Positions 1 through 8,503 of a stretch of DNA of 48,507 nt are shown piece after piece; within the stretch, counting starts at the first letter, position 1, and each line of letters begins with the position of its first letter. Location: positions 1 through 48,507 of the forward strand of contig CALXYN010000012.1 of assembly GCA_944392975.1 (NCBI GenBank), in the 5' to 3' direction. This DNA is from an uncultured Spirochaetaceae bacterium. Lineage in GTDB: Bacteria; Spirochaetota; Spirochaetia; Sphaerochaetales; Sphaerochaetaceae. The position numbers and the translations under genes were made by a program. Under the pieces are notes generated by a model that was not told the origin of the DNA, did not search any database, and saw only the letters and a program-made list of their open reading frames with translations.

Positions 1-1627
1 CTTCATCAAAAGCCCAAGGTACTCTGTATGAAGAACTTCCATGAAGTCTTGAGTGGGAGGAGAGAAGACCGAAAGCTACCCAGCGTTTGAAGAGATCCGG
101 AGTAGTGTTGTCCTCAAAACCTCCGATATCGTGACTCCAGAATCCGAAGCCTGAGAAAGCAAGGGATAATCCTCCTCTGAGCGTTTCAGCCATGGAGATA
201 TACGAAGCGACGTTGTCGCCGGCCCAGTGCACTGGAAAAGCCTGACTTCCTATTGTGCCAGAACGTGTGAACACGATAGCGTCTTTTCCTTTCTTCTCTT
301 TCTGGAGTTCGAATACAGTCTTGTTGTATATGTATGTGTAATGGTTATGCATTGTGACTGGATCTGATCCGTCATACCACACAACATCTTCCGTCGGTAT
401 ATTCTCTCCGAAATCTGTCTTGAAGCAGTCGACACCCATGTCTGAAAGTTTTTCGAGGTAGCTCTGGTACCATTTGCGTGCTGCCGGATTTGTGAAATCC
501 ACAATAGCCATACCTGCCTGCCACACATCACACTGCCATACGCTTCCATCCTTGCGTTTCAGAAAGTATCCATTCTTCTTGCCTTCATCAAACAGCCTGG
601 ATTTCTGTGCAATGTAAGGATTTATCCAGACGCTTACCTTTAAACCATGTTCATGTAATTTCTTTAATAAACCTTCCGGATTCGGAAACATTCTTTTATC
701 CCACAGAAAGTCTGTCCATTGAAATTCTTTCATCCAGAAACAATCGAAATGGAACACGGAAAGAGGTATGTCATTTTCTGCCATCTTGTTGATGAATGAC
801 ATGACAGTTTCTTCACTGTAGTCTGTTGTAAACGATGAAGAGAGCCAAAGGCCAAATGACCACTTTGGTGGCATTGCAGGGTACCCCGTGATAGAGGCAT
901 ATCTGGAAACAATCTCCTTTAGACTGTCTCCTGCGATGACACAGTATGAGAGTCTCTCTCCTGGTACGGAAAACTGCGCACATTCTGCAACTTCGCTTCC
1001 CATTTCAAAGGATACCTTCCCATAGCTGAGGACAAAGATTCCATAGTTCTTAGAAGATACGAAGAAGGGAACGTTCTTGTGGGACATCTCGCTTGAACAT
1101 CCGCTGTCAAGGTTCCACATCTCAACCTTCTGCCCGTTCTTCACAAATGATGTAAAGCGTTCGCCAAGACCGTAATATGTCTCTCCGATATCTGTGGTAA
1201 GGTATTCTGCCATGAAGTTTCCATTCGGTGTTGTCATATAACCAGAGAGTCTGGAAAAACGCTTGGTGATATCTTTCCCCTTGTATGTGAATGTGAGATT
1301 TCCATCTCTCACCTCGGCCTTCAGATCGCCAGAAGCAAGGAAATCATTTCCAATTGCTGTTGCATCCCCAGAAGGAATTAAAGGAAATGGCTTTTCTTCA
1401 TTCACTCCCTTGTGATGGTAGACATCTACACGGAGTATGTTTTCGCTTATTGCAGAAATTTCTGTCGTTATGACAGGATTATTTAGTGTGTCATTACGGC
1501 AGGAGATGGGGTAGGTAGAAGCGTAAAGCGAGAGTTTCCCATCGCTTTCTTCGCATTCAAAACAGTTCTTTTCTGAATAGAGTGTGACACCATCATCAAG
1601 ATGCCAAAAACCATTTCTGAATCTCAT
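1..1627 (-). CDS. yicI: Alpha-xylosidase, GH31, YicI-type (3' end outside window)
   Basis: The 542 visible residues run without interruption from the ATG at 1627 to the window edge, about 70% of the usual ~770 residues of YicI. The N-terminal beta-sandwich comes first, then the (beta/alpha)8 barrel with HFDCFWMKEFQW (about 293-304), WINPYIAQKS (about 334-343), the nucleophile motif KTDFGE (Asp405) and the general acid region PVHWAGDN (Asp471). These match E. coli YicI closely. The family removes alpha-linked xylose from the non-reducing end of xyloglucan-type oligosaccharides such as isoprimeverose. No signal peptide is seen, so it should act in the cytoplasm on imported oligosaccharides. An AAGGAGAA ribosome site precedes the ATG, and the gene starts 13 nt after the GH28-like gene, which suggests one transcript. 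Another GH31 specificity is possible but the YicI motifs are strong. Confidence 0.93.
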   Translation of the reverse strand, partial: MRFRNGFWHLDDGVTLYSEKNCFECEESDGKLSLYASTYPISCRNDTLNNPVITTEISAISENILRVDVYHHKGVNEEKPFPLIPSGDATAIGNDFLASGDLKAEVRDGNLTFTYKGKDITKRFSRLSGYMTTPNGNFMAEYLTTDIGETYYGLGERFTSFVKNGQKVEMWNLDSGCSSEMSHKNVPFFVSSKNYGIFVLSYGKVSFEMGSEVAECAQFSVPGERLSYCVIAGDSLKEIVSRYASITGYPAMPPKWSFGLWLSSSFTTDYSEETVMSFINKMAENDIPLSVFHFDCFWMKEFQWTDFLWDKRMFPNPEGLLKKLHEHGLKVSVWINPYIAQKSRLFDEGKKNGYFLKRKDGSVWQCDVWQAGMAIVDFTNPAARKWYQSYLEKLSDMGVDCFKTDFGENIPTEDVVWYDGSDPVTMHNHYTYIYNKTVFELQKEKKGKDAIVFTRSGTIGSQAFPVHWAGDNVASYISMAETLRGGLSLAFSGFGFWSHDIGGFEDNTTPDLFKRWVAFGLLSSHSRLHGSSSYRVPWAFDE

Positions 1628-1640
1628 CTTTTTCTCCTTT

Positions 1641-3194
1641 TCAGCATATTTCAGAATTTTCTACATCATCCGTTTTTAGTATCGGACGAGTATTCATTGT
1701 TCTTGGTTTTACTGTGACATTATCGAGTTTGATGTTCTTTGCATGGCGGATATAGAAACCATATGAAGGCATGTCGCCAAGAGCATTGGATTCAGGGTAA
1801 TCCCTGACATTCTCCCTGATTTCTGGAAGTATTGTCAGAATCTCCTTGTTGTCCAGATACTCTGCACATAGATTGCTGATTGTCACATCCTCAATATATC
1901 CAGTATAGCCATTCTCATCCTTGAATCCTGTAATGATGCAGGGCGCTTCCATATCTTCGGCTTTCACATTCTTGATTGTGATCCCCTTCACGCTACCACC
2001 ATTTTCCTTTGCTTTTCTGTCCTCGTCTGAGAGATAGCCGAATTTGTTGCGCTTGCAAAGGGAAATGAATACAGGTACCGAAATATTTTTCATAGTGATG
2101 TTTTCAAGATGGATATCTGAGATATTCGAGCCGTCTGCTGATTCAATGGAGATTCCTGAAACTCCGCCTGGGAAGATATCGGGGAGCATGAATGTACAGT
2201 TTTTGCAGCGGACATTCTTTATATCAAAATAAGTTTCAGTACCGATTTTGAAGGCGTTCATCACGGATATAACTGTTGCATCCTCTATTTCTACATCCTC
2301 TGTGGCACCCATCTTCATCTCAGCGTTCTCGACATTGATGCTGTCATGACCCTGAACCATCGGGGCCTTGACGCAAAGACCATCGTCAGCGGTGCTTACA
2401 AAAACATGCTTCACCTTCACATGTTTTGAGGCCATGATATCAATTCCATCTGTATTTGCAACATGCCTGTTGTTATCTATCACTATGCTCTCAATAGAAA
2501 TATCCTCTGACATGTCGATGGAAAGGCTCCAGTCTAGAGAGTCCCTGATGATAATGTTATGGAGGCTTACATTCTTTGATCCACGAACCCAGACTGTATA
2601 CATCGGACGCTGTATATTCTCCTTGCCTTCATTCCATTTATCTTCAGCGTATCTGATCCTCTCTCTATATTTGAAACGTGTTGTATCTGATGGAGATCCC
2701 ATCGGATCTTTCAGTATGGGAGGAAGTTTTGTATAACCCAGCGGCTGGACAAGCGGTCTTTCGTGTGGAAGATAGACAAAGTATTCTCCATTTGCATTAA
2801 TCCTTCCGCCTCCGCAAATCGTCACATTTTCTTCATCCACAATTTTGATGAAGGCATCTGAGAACATCTTGAGATTCTTTGAAGCATTAAGGGATGCCCC
2901 TGAGGCGATGAAGAGTGTTGTGTCCGAATGAATTGAAAGAGTTCCGGTTGTGTAAGCTCCGCCGGTAACAAGGACGATGCCTTTTTTGCCTACAGCTTCA
3001 TCAAGTGCTTTCTGAATAGCATCTGTTGAAAGTACTCCGGCTTCAGCTGTTGCGCCATAGTCGCGGATATCGAAGATGGTACCTGCCGGGATTTTTTCTT
3101 CAGATATGTAAAGATGATAGGGAATGTCTGTATAGTAGTCTCCCTCATAGATGATTCCGTTTTCTGGGAAAGTAGGGGTGTCGTATATTTTCAT
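1641..3194 (-). CDS. GH28-like right-handed beta-helix glycoside hydrolase
   Basis: The protein has 517 residues. The early segment FDIRDYGATAEAGVLSTDAIQKA is typical of the pectate-lyase/GH28 superfamily, and the body is a series of parallel beta-helix turns. NTDGID (about 248-253) and TADDGLCVK (about 268-276) correspond to the two GH28 acidic motifs. Where classical polygalacturonases have a GHG-SIGS motif, this protein has NAFKIGTET, so the catalytic His is not evident. Such variants are common in gut bacteria and their substrates are mostly untested. There is no signal peptide, so it should act in the cytoplasm, probably on a small plant-derived saccharide. The start has a strong AAGGAGAG site. 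It is followed after 13 nt by the alpha-xylosidase. GH28 membership is well supported; polygalacturonase activity is not. Confidence 0.82.
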   Translation of the reverse strand: MKIYDTPTFPENGIIYEGDYYTDIPYHLYISEEKIPAGTIFDIRDYGATAEAGVLSTDAIQKALDEAVGKKGIVLVTGGAYTTGTLSIHSDTTLFIASGASLNASKNLKMFSDAFIKIVDEENVTICGGGRINANGEYFVYLPHERPLVQPLGYTKLPPILKDPMGSPSDTTRFKYRERIRYAEDKWNEGKENIQRPMYTVWVRGSKNVSLHNIIIRDSLDWSLSIDMSEDISIESIVIDNNRHVANTDGIDIMASKHVKVKHVFVSTADDGLCVKAPMVQGHDSINVENAEMKMGATEDVEIEDATVISVMNAFKIGTETYFDIKNVRCKNCTFMLPDIFPGGVSGISIESADGSNISDIHLENITMKNISVPVFISLCKRNKFGYLSDEDRKAKENGGSVKGITIKNVKAEDMEAPCIITGFKDENGYTGYIEDVTISNLCAEYLDNKEILTILPEIRENVRDYPESNALGDMPSYGFYIRHAKNIKLDNVTVKPRTMNTRPILKTDDVENSEIC

Positions 3195-3208
3195 CGAGCT
3201 CTCCTTTT

Positions 3209-3246
3209 GAAATAAGAATACCCTTCCTGAAACAGTCCAGGAAGGG
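3209..3246 (-). terminator. Terminator of pyk
   Basis: A perfect 9-bp stem (CCCTTCCTG with CAGGAAGGG, 3221-3229 and 3238-3246) with an 8-nt loop is followed on the minus strand by the T-rich tail TATTCTTATTT. It lies just after the pyk stop codon. Only about 14 bp separate its tail from the GH28-like start, so the downstream genes probably rely on readthrough or a promoter inside pyk. Confidence 0.82.
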
Positions 3247-3272
3247 CAGGTTCTAACATAGATGTGGTATAT

Positions 3273-4691
3273 TCATATTTTTGAGATCTGCATTGAGTCT
3301 GCATATCTGAAACCAGGGATGGATCCTGAGATGATTACCACAAGATCGTCATCTGCAACTGCCTTGGATTTCAGTGCAAGATTGATGGACTGGTCTCGCA
3401 TTTTCACAACGTCATCTGTAAAAGGTGCCAGAAGCGGAGTGACTCCGTAGGCGAGTTTCAGCTGCCTTGCTGCTTTTTCATCTGTGACACAGACTATGAT
3501 TGGGCATTCCGGGCGGAACGCGGATGTCAGCCATCCGGTTCTTCCTGTTGCTGTCATACAGATGATTGCTTTTGCTCCAAGGGAGAACGAGGCTTCAACA
3601 GCGGCGCTGGAAATTGTTCCTGGAATATCGAGAACAGCATTGGAAGCCTGATTCTGGAAATAGCACTGACGGTAATCAATCTGCTTCTCTGCAAATTCCG
3701 CGATATCTGACATGGTCTTAACAGCTTCGATAGGGTATTTACCGGCTGCTGTCTCTCCGCTGAGCATTGTGCATGTGGTGCCGTCGAAGATTGCATTTGC
3801 AACATCTGACACTTCTGCTCTTGTCGGTCTTGAGTGTTCTGTCATGGATTCAAGCATCTGCGTTGCCGTAACGACAATCTTGCCAGCTTTCGTACATTTT
3901 GAAATCATCATCTTCTGAATGACAGGTAGTTCCTTGAATGGAATTTCCACTCCCATGTCTCCACGTGCGACCATGATTCCATCTGCAACGCTGATTATCT
4001 CATCGAGGTTATCGATACCGCTTCTGCATTCGATCTTTGCTATTATCTTGATCTTTTCGCCGCCATTGACGTTCAGAAGTTTTCTCATCTTCCTCACATC
4101 TTCTGCCGTACGTACGAAAGAGGCTGAGACATAATCCACATCCATCTCGATTCCGAAAAGCAGATCCGATCTGTCTGATTCGGAGATGAAGGGCTGGTCG
4201 ATATCAACACCTGGAATATTTATTGACTTGTGGTTTGAGATTTTCGAAGTGTTATTGACACGGCAGACAACATCCGGACCGTTGATGGCTGTTACTGTAA
4301 GAGAACAGAGACCATCATCAATAAGAATCGATGTTCCGATTTCCACATCTTCAGCAAGGTATGGATAGGTTATGGATACTCCGGTAGCATCTCCTTCTCT
4401 GTTTTTGTCTGCAGAGAGCGTGAACTCTGTACCTTCTTTCAGTACTACAGAGCCATTCTTGAATTCCCTTGTCCTGATTTCAGGACCTTTTGTATCCAGA
4501 ATAAGGGGAATATTTACACCCATCTTGTGGGCAACACGGCGGACTCTGTCTATTCTTACCTTATGTTCTTCATGTGAACCATGAGAGAAATTAAGCCTTG
4601 CAGCATCCATTCCGTTCACTATCAGGGCTTTCACCATTTCATCGCTGTCTACAGCAGGCCCAAGTGTACAAATGATTTTTGTTTTTCGCAT
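3273..4691 (-). CDS. pyk: Pyruvate kinase
   Basis: This 472-residue protein catalyses the last step of glycolysis, phosphoenolpyruvate plus ADP to pyruvate plus ATP, in the cytoplasm. The N-terminus KTKIICTLGPAVDSDEMV, the ARLNFSHGSHEEH motif (about 32-44), LDTKGPEIRT in the barrel, KIECRSGIDNLDEI with the catalytic Lys, and the signature MVARGDMGVEIPFKELPVIQK are all present, followed by TATQMLESM. The length is that of short bacterial enzymes without the extra PEP-utiliser domain. The ATG is preceded by GAGGAAT and a TATAAT box at 4710-4715, giving a leader of about 12 nt, so this gene has a short but conventional ribosome site. It ends in a strong hairpin terminator and appears to be its own transcription unit. 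Confidence 0.97.
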   Translation of the reverse strand: MRKTKIICTLGPAVDSDEMVKALIVNGMDAARLNFSHGSHEEHKVRIDRVRRVAHKMGVNIPLILDTKGPEIRTREFKNGSVVLKEGTEFTLSADKNREGDATGVSITYPYLAEDVEIGTSILIDDGLCSLTVTAINGPDVVCRVNNTSKISNHKSINIPGVDIDQPFISESDRSDLLFGIEMDVDYVSASFVRTAEDVRKMRKLLNVNGGEKIKIIAKIECRSGIDNLDEIISVADGIMVARGDMGVEIPFKELPVIQKMMISKCTKAGKIVVTATQMLESMTEHSRPTRAEVSDVANAIFDGTTCTMLSGETAAGKYPIEAVKTMSDIAEFAEKQIDYRQCYFQNQASNAVLDIPGTISSAAVEASFSLGAKAIICMTATGRTGWLTSAFRPECPIIVCVTDEKAARQLKLAYGVTPLLAPFTDDVVKMRDQSINLALKSKAVADDDLVVIISGSIPGFRYADSMQISKI

Positions 4692-4709
4692 AGATTCCTC
4701 AATACCCTG

Positions 4710-4715
4710 ATTATA
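4710..4715 (-). promoter_or_regulatory. -10 box of pyk
   Basis: A perfect TATAAT on the minus strand puts the start of transcription near 4703, about 12 nt before the pyk ATG, with GAGGAA inside this short leader. No convincing -35 at 16 to 18 nt spacing was found. Confidence 0.6.
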
Positions 4716-4792
4716 AAAAGAAAAAGAATATCAGTCATCAACGTGCAATGAGGAGAATATTGGAAATCCTGCAATAAAAGTATGTAATATGT

Positions 4793-4815
4793 GAAAAAAG
4801 GCCGGTTGCCCGGCC
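4793..4815 (-). terminator. Terminator of the NUP-like gene
   Basis: GGCCGG (4800-4805), loop of 4 nt, CCGGCC (4810-4815). On the minus strand the stem is followed by a run of six T. It lies 14 bp after the stop codon of the gene at 4830-5846 and is a textbook intrinsic terminator. Confidence 0.9.
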
Positions 4816-4829
4816 TCTTTCATTCTTTA

Positions 4830-5846
4830 TCAGAGAGTTCCGTCAAGGATTGCATCAACAACGATGCGGCCGACCTTGAAGTTGTTTTCCATGGCTGTCG
4901 CAAAGATGTCTGCAGCTTCAATGCTATCTTCATCAGAGAGGGAATCATCAACAATTCCGGCCCAGAGGTTTTCAGGATTTGTGCCATTCATGAATACATC
5001 CATGTTGACCGAATCCCTGATGACGATGTAACGGTCAAGCATTCCAAGTCTGTCGAGAGCGACTGCAATCGCATTGTCTTCCATCTCGGACATAGCATAT
5101 GGGTCTGGTGCGCCATAAGTTTCCGTCATCAGTCTTGCATTTGCCTCGTCAAAATTTCCTTTCCAGTAGTTGTCACCTGTAACGGTGGTTCCAAGCAGAA
5201 CCTGAGGATCTCTTACAGCCCATTCTTCGCCAGGGAAGGCAGCTTCCATGAAAGCTCTTGTCTTTTCGGTGGTTTCAATTTCCGTATCCTTCACAAGGTC
5301 ATATACCTTGCTGACAAGATCCTGATTGAGAATCTTGTGTGAGACATCGTCATAGGATGCATCATGGAACCATGTTGTATCTGAAGGTATTGTCATTTCT
5401 CTCGGATCTGCATGGTGCCCAAGATCGTAATCAATGGTTGCAGACATTACGAAAACATCTCCCATGACTGTGTATTCTGTAGCTGTTCCACCGCAGCCTG
5501 TGCTGATGATATAGGCATCAGAGAAATCGAAACGCGGATCAAGAAGCACTGTTGTAGCACTCATTGCTGCATTGATCTTGCCCATTCCGGTAACATACAG
5601 AGCAACTCCGTCTTTCACATATAGCTTGTGTCCAGGAAATCCTCCGACTACATCATATTCCTCTCCACCTTCGAGGTATTCTTCATAGTAGTACTGAGCT
5701 TCTCCGGGGAAATCGCCACCCATCTCTCCGTTTTCGAATTTAGGCAGGATCAGGACCTCGATTTTCTCTGGTTCTTCGACAGATGCTGCCATCAGTGGAC
5801 AGACAGCTGATACGATAATCAACGCTGCAATGATTACTTTTTTCAT
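4830..5846 (-). CDS. Exported purine nucleoside permease (NUP)-family protein
   Basis: The second ATG (5846) is preferred over 5849 because AGGAGG lies only 2 nt before the first. The 338-residue protein begins MKKVIIAALIIVSAVCPLMAAS, a clear Sec signal peptide, so the mature protein is exported. The mature part matches the NUP family, which is related to nucleoside phosphorylases: LPKFENGEMGGDFPGEAQYYYEEYL, a GMGKINAAMSATTVLLDPRFDFSDAYIISTGCGG region, DYDLGHHADPREM, and the C-terminal VIRDSVNMDV segment. Fungal members are linked to purine nucleoside transport; bacterial members are little studied and may bind or cleave nucleosides outside the cytoplasm. It is monocistronic with its own promoter and terminator. 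A purine salvage cluster lies about 12 kb away in the window, but no direct link is visible. Confidence 0.82.
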   Translation of the reverse strand: MKKVIIAALIIVSAVCPLMAASVEEPEKIEVLILPKFENGEMGGDFPGEAQYYYEEYLEGGEEYDVVGGFPGHKLYVKDGVALYVTGMGKINAAMSATTVLLDPRFDFSDAYIISTGCGGTATEYTVMGDVFVMSATIDYDLGHHADPREMTIPSDTTWFHDASYDDVSHKILNQDLVSKVYDLVKDTEIETTEKTRAFMEAAFPGEEWAVRDPQVLLGTTVTGDNYWKGNFDEANARLMTETYGAPDPYAMSEMEDNAIAVALDRLGMLDRYIVIRDSVNMDVFMNGTNPENLWAGIVDDSLSDEDSIEAADIFATAMENNFKVGRIVVDAILDGTL

Positions 5847-5865
5847 CATAGCCTCCTGTGGGCAG

Positions 5866-5892
5866 ATTATAGTAGCAATAAATATTAGTCAA
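5866..5892 (-). promoter_or_regulatory. Promoter of the NUP-like gene
   Basis: On the minus strand TTGACT (5887-5892) and TATAAT (5866-5871) are separated by 15 nt, a slightly short spacer. Transcription would begin near 5859, just before the AGGAGG site at 5852-5857. Confidence 0.65.
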
Positions 5893-6112
5893 TTGCTTAT
5901 TCTTACAGAAATTATCTCTGACAAAAACGTATTGTTGCATTATGTTTCAGTAATTAATGCCGAGGATAAAAAACGAGTAAAAATAATAATGAATCCAGAA
6001 AAATAATTGTTTTTGACTTTTACAAAATTTAAAAAGAATTGCTTATTTTCTTGAACTTCTATTTGTTGTGTTGTTCACTTGTCTCTGAATATTGATTTCG
6101 AGGATAGGGAAA

Positions 6113-6937
6113 ATGCTGAAACAGGAAGTGACTAGAATCTGCGACAGAACCTGGTGTATTAGCGAATTCAGACTCGTGAATACATTCTTAGTGGAAGGTG
6201 AAGAGAAAGCTGCAATGATTGATACAGGCTGCGGACTGGGGAATATAAGGGAAATAGCTTCTTCCATCACGTCGCGCCCTCTATCGGTTTTGCTAACGCA
6301 TTCTCATTCTGATCATGTGGGCGGTATCTATGAATTCAAGGATTGCCCGATTTACATGAGTTCCCGTGACACAGATGAGAAAATCTTCGGTATGGAAACG
6401 GATAACACTTTCAGACGGATGTATGTCGAGACAAGAGGAAAAGCATGGTTTCCGGGTCATGAAGAGGAGCTTCTTAGCCTTATCCCTGAAGAAGAGCCTG
6501 ATTGCAGCTTTGATTTTGCTGATATAGATGACGGCTCCTTTATTGATCTTGGACATCGTGTTCTTGAATGCATCCTCTCTCCCGGTCATACCAAGGGCAG
6601 CATCTGCTACCTTGATAAGACTACGAGAATTCTTTTCAGTGGTGACACGGTAAATAACAGCATCATTCTTGCAAGGCAGCCTGCAGATGGCACGGCCTTG
6701 ATCGAAAGGTATCGGAAAACACTGCAGAAGCTCTGGAACAGGGAAAAAGAGTTTGATGCACTGGCTATTGGGCACGGCAGCGCACCAATAGATAAGGACA
6801 TCATCTATGATTATCTTTGCCTTTGTAATGGCCTTCTGGATGGTTCTCTTAAAGGACGATATGAGGAAAGAGGATTCAGAAGAGGAGATGTCGCAAGACT
6901 GGGAAAGGCCGAGCTCTGGTATCAGTGCGATAATTAA
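6113..6937 (+). CDS. MBL-fold metallo-hydrolase
   Basis: The ATG at 6113 is chosen because AGGATAGGG lies 4 nt upstream; an in-frame TTG at 6092 has no such site. The protein (274 residues) has the metallo-beta-lactamase fold: THSHSDHVGGI (HxHxDH at 63-68) binds two metal ions, LSPGHTKGSICYLD supplies the next His, LFSGDTV the bridging Asp, and AIGHGS near the C-terminus the last His. No signal peptide is seen. It belongs to the large group of small cytoplasmic MBL hydrolases (glyoxalase II and related thioesterases or phosphodiesterases), but the substrate cannot be read from the sequence. It stands alone, divergent from the NUP gene; the pentose operon downstream has its own promoter. Confidence 0.9.
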   Translation: MLKQEVTRICDRTWCISEFRLVNTFLVEGEEKAAMIDTGCGLGNIREIASSITSRPLSVLLTHSHSDHVGGIYEFKDCPIYMSSRDTDEKIFGMETDNTFRRMYVETRGKAWFPGHEEELLSLIPEEEPDCSFDFADIDDGSFIDLGHRVLECILSPGHTKGSICYLDKTTRILFSGDTVNNSIILARQPADGTALIERYRKTLQKLWNREKEFDALAIGHGSAPIDKDIIYDYLCLCNGLLDGSLKGRYEERGFRRGDVARLGKAELWYQCDN

Positions 6938-6952
6938 GCGTTTTCTTTTTGC

Positions 6953-6998
6953 TTGACTATCCATCAATCTGGTTCATACTGAGTGTGTGTACGTACAC
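6953..6998 (+). promoter_or_regulatory. Promoter and LacI-type operator candidate of the pentose operon
   Basis: TTGACT (6953-6958) is followed after 16 nt by CATACT (6975-6980). Directly downstream, at 6987-6998, lies a perfect 12-bp palindrome GTGTACGTACAC with a central CG, the symmetry of LacI-family operators. Placed at the expected start of transcription, it would block initiation. The operon's last gene encodes a LacI-family protein, the natural candidate to bind it. Confidence 0.6.
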
Positions 6999-7012
6999 GC
7001 ATAGGAGGAAAG

Positions 7013-8494
7013 ATGTTTTCCAATATACCGGAAGTTAAGCTTGGAATGATTGCGGTAAGCCGTGACTGCTTCCCGATTTCTGTATCGGACGGAAGAAGCA
7101 AGAAAGTCGTCGAGGAATGTGCAAAGCTTGGTCTTGATGTATTCCTTGCACCTACCATTGCAGAAAATGAATGCGACGCCATGAAGGCTGCAGGAGAGGT
7201 GAATGCAGCTGGATGCACGGCACTTGTCGTATTTCTTGGAAATTTCGGTCCAGAGACTCCTGAGACAATAATTGCAAAATCTTTTGATGGCCCTGTGATG
7301 TATGTTGCCGCTGCAGAGGAGCATGGTGACAATCTTATCAACGGCAGAGGCGATGCATACTGCGGCATGCTCAACTGCTCATATAATCTCGGCTTGAGAA
7401 AGATTGCAGCATACATTCCGGAGTATCCGGTGGGTGATGCTGCTGACTGTGCACGCATGATTGCTGAGTTTGTGCCGGTTGCAAGAGCCATTATTGGAAT
7501 TCAGGGCCTGAAAATCATTACATTCGGTCCACGTCCTCAGGACTTCTTTGCATGCAATGCCCCGATCAAGGGACTTTATGATATCGGTGTGGAAATTGAG
7601 GAGAACAGCGAGCTTGATCTTCTTGTATCTTATCGTGAGCACGCAGGCGATAAGCGTATTGATGATGTTGTAAAGGATATGGCAAATGAACTCGGTACTG
7701 GTAACGCATATCCTGATCTGCTTCCACGCATGGCACAGTTCGAGCTTACGCTTCTTGACTGGGCAGAGAACCATAGAGGTGCCAGAAAGTATGTTGTATT
7801 TGCAGATAAGTGCTGGCCGGCATTCCCCAAGGAGTTCGGTTTCGAGCCATGCTATGTCAACAGCCGTCTTGCCACACGTGGCATTCCTGTAGCTTGTGAG
7901 GTAGATATCTACGGAGCTCTCTCCGAATTCATTGGAACCTGCATTACAGGTGCACCTGTCACACTTCTGGACATCAACAACACTGTTCCTAAAGATATGT
8001 ATGAAAGCGATATCAAGGGCAAGTATGATTATACGCTGCAGGATACATTCATGGGATTCCACTGTGGAAATACTCCGTTCTGCCGTCTCTCTGACGGTGC
8101 TGTTAAGTATCAGCTCATTCAGAACAGGATCCTTGAAAATGGCGATACTCCTGATTTCACAAGAGGAACGCTCGAGGGAGATATCGCACCGGGAGAGATT
8201 ACATTCTTCCGTCTCCAGAGCAATGCAGATACAACCCTTCAGGCATATGTCGCAGAGGGAGAGATCCTTCCAGTGGCAACACGCTCTTTCGGTGGTATCG
8301 GTATATTTGCAATCCATGAGATGGGAAGATTCTATCGCCATGTGCTTATTGCAAAACATTATCCGCACCATGGGGCAGTGGCTTTCGGACATGTTGGTAG
8401 AGCACTCTATGCAGTACTTTCGTATCTTGGAGTGAAGGATATTTCCTTCAATCAGCCGAAGTCCATGCTTTATAGTGACGAGTGTCCGTTCTGA
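7013..8494 (+). CDS. L-fucose/L-arabinose isomerase-family protein (COG2407 type)
   Basis: The start at 7013 follows AGGAGGAAAG; the in-frame GTG at 6983 lies inside the operator region and is rejected. The 493-residue protein resembles the L-fucose/L-arabinose isomerase family, with an N-terminal Rossmann-like part (GMIAVSRDCFP, a hypervariable substrate region) and a C-terminal metal-site part containing LLDINNT and GFHCGNTPFCRL. It is not the classical AraA. Family members interconvert aldoses and ketoses with a bound divalent metal. The next two genes encode an FGGY kinase and an AraD-type epimerase, so the most likely reaction is L-arabinose to L-ribulose, with D-arabinose or L-fucose as alternatives. 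It is the first gene of a four-gene operon in which the spacing shrinks to 9, -1 and 2 nt. Confidence 0.82.
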   Translation: MFSNIPEVKLGMIAVSRDCFPISVSDGRSKKVVEECAKLGLDVFLAPTIAENECDAMKAAGEVNAAGCTALVVFLGNFGPETPETIIAKSFDGPVMYVAAAEEHGDNLINGRGDAYCGMLNCSYNLGLRKIAAYIPEYPVGDAADCARMIAEFVPVARAIIGIQGLKIITFGPRPQDFFACNAPIKGLYDIGVEIEENSELDLLVSYREHAGDKRIDDVVKDMANELGTGNAYPDLLPRMAQFELTLLDWAENHRGARKYVVFADKCWPAFPKEFGFEPCYVNSRLATRGIPVACEVDIYGALSEFIGTCITGAPVTLLDINNTVPKDMYESDIKGKYDYTLQDTFMGFHCGNTPFCRLSDGAVKYQLIQNRILENGDTPDFTRGTLEGDIAPGEITFFRLQSNADTTLQAYVAEGEILPVATRSFGGIGIFAIHEMGRFYRHVLIAKHYPHHGAVAFGHVGRALYAVLSYLGVKDISFNQPKSMLYSDECPF

Positions 8495-8503
8495 GGAGGA
8501 AAT

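Noticed and set aside
6293-6967. 224-residue antisense open frame over the MBL hydrolase
   Set aside because: The sense strand encodes a full MBL protein with all metal ligands; the antisense frame has no recognisable domain and would run over the pentose promoter.
7379-8392. 337-residue antisense open frame
   Set aside because: It lies wholly opposite the isomerase gene, is rich in Cys, Ile and His, matches no family and has no ribosome site. It mirrors the codon bias of the sense gene.
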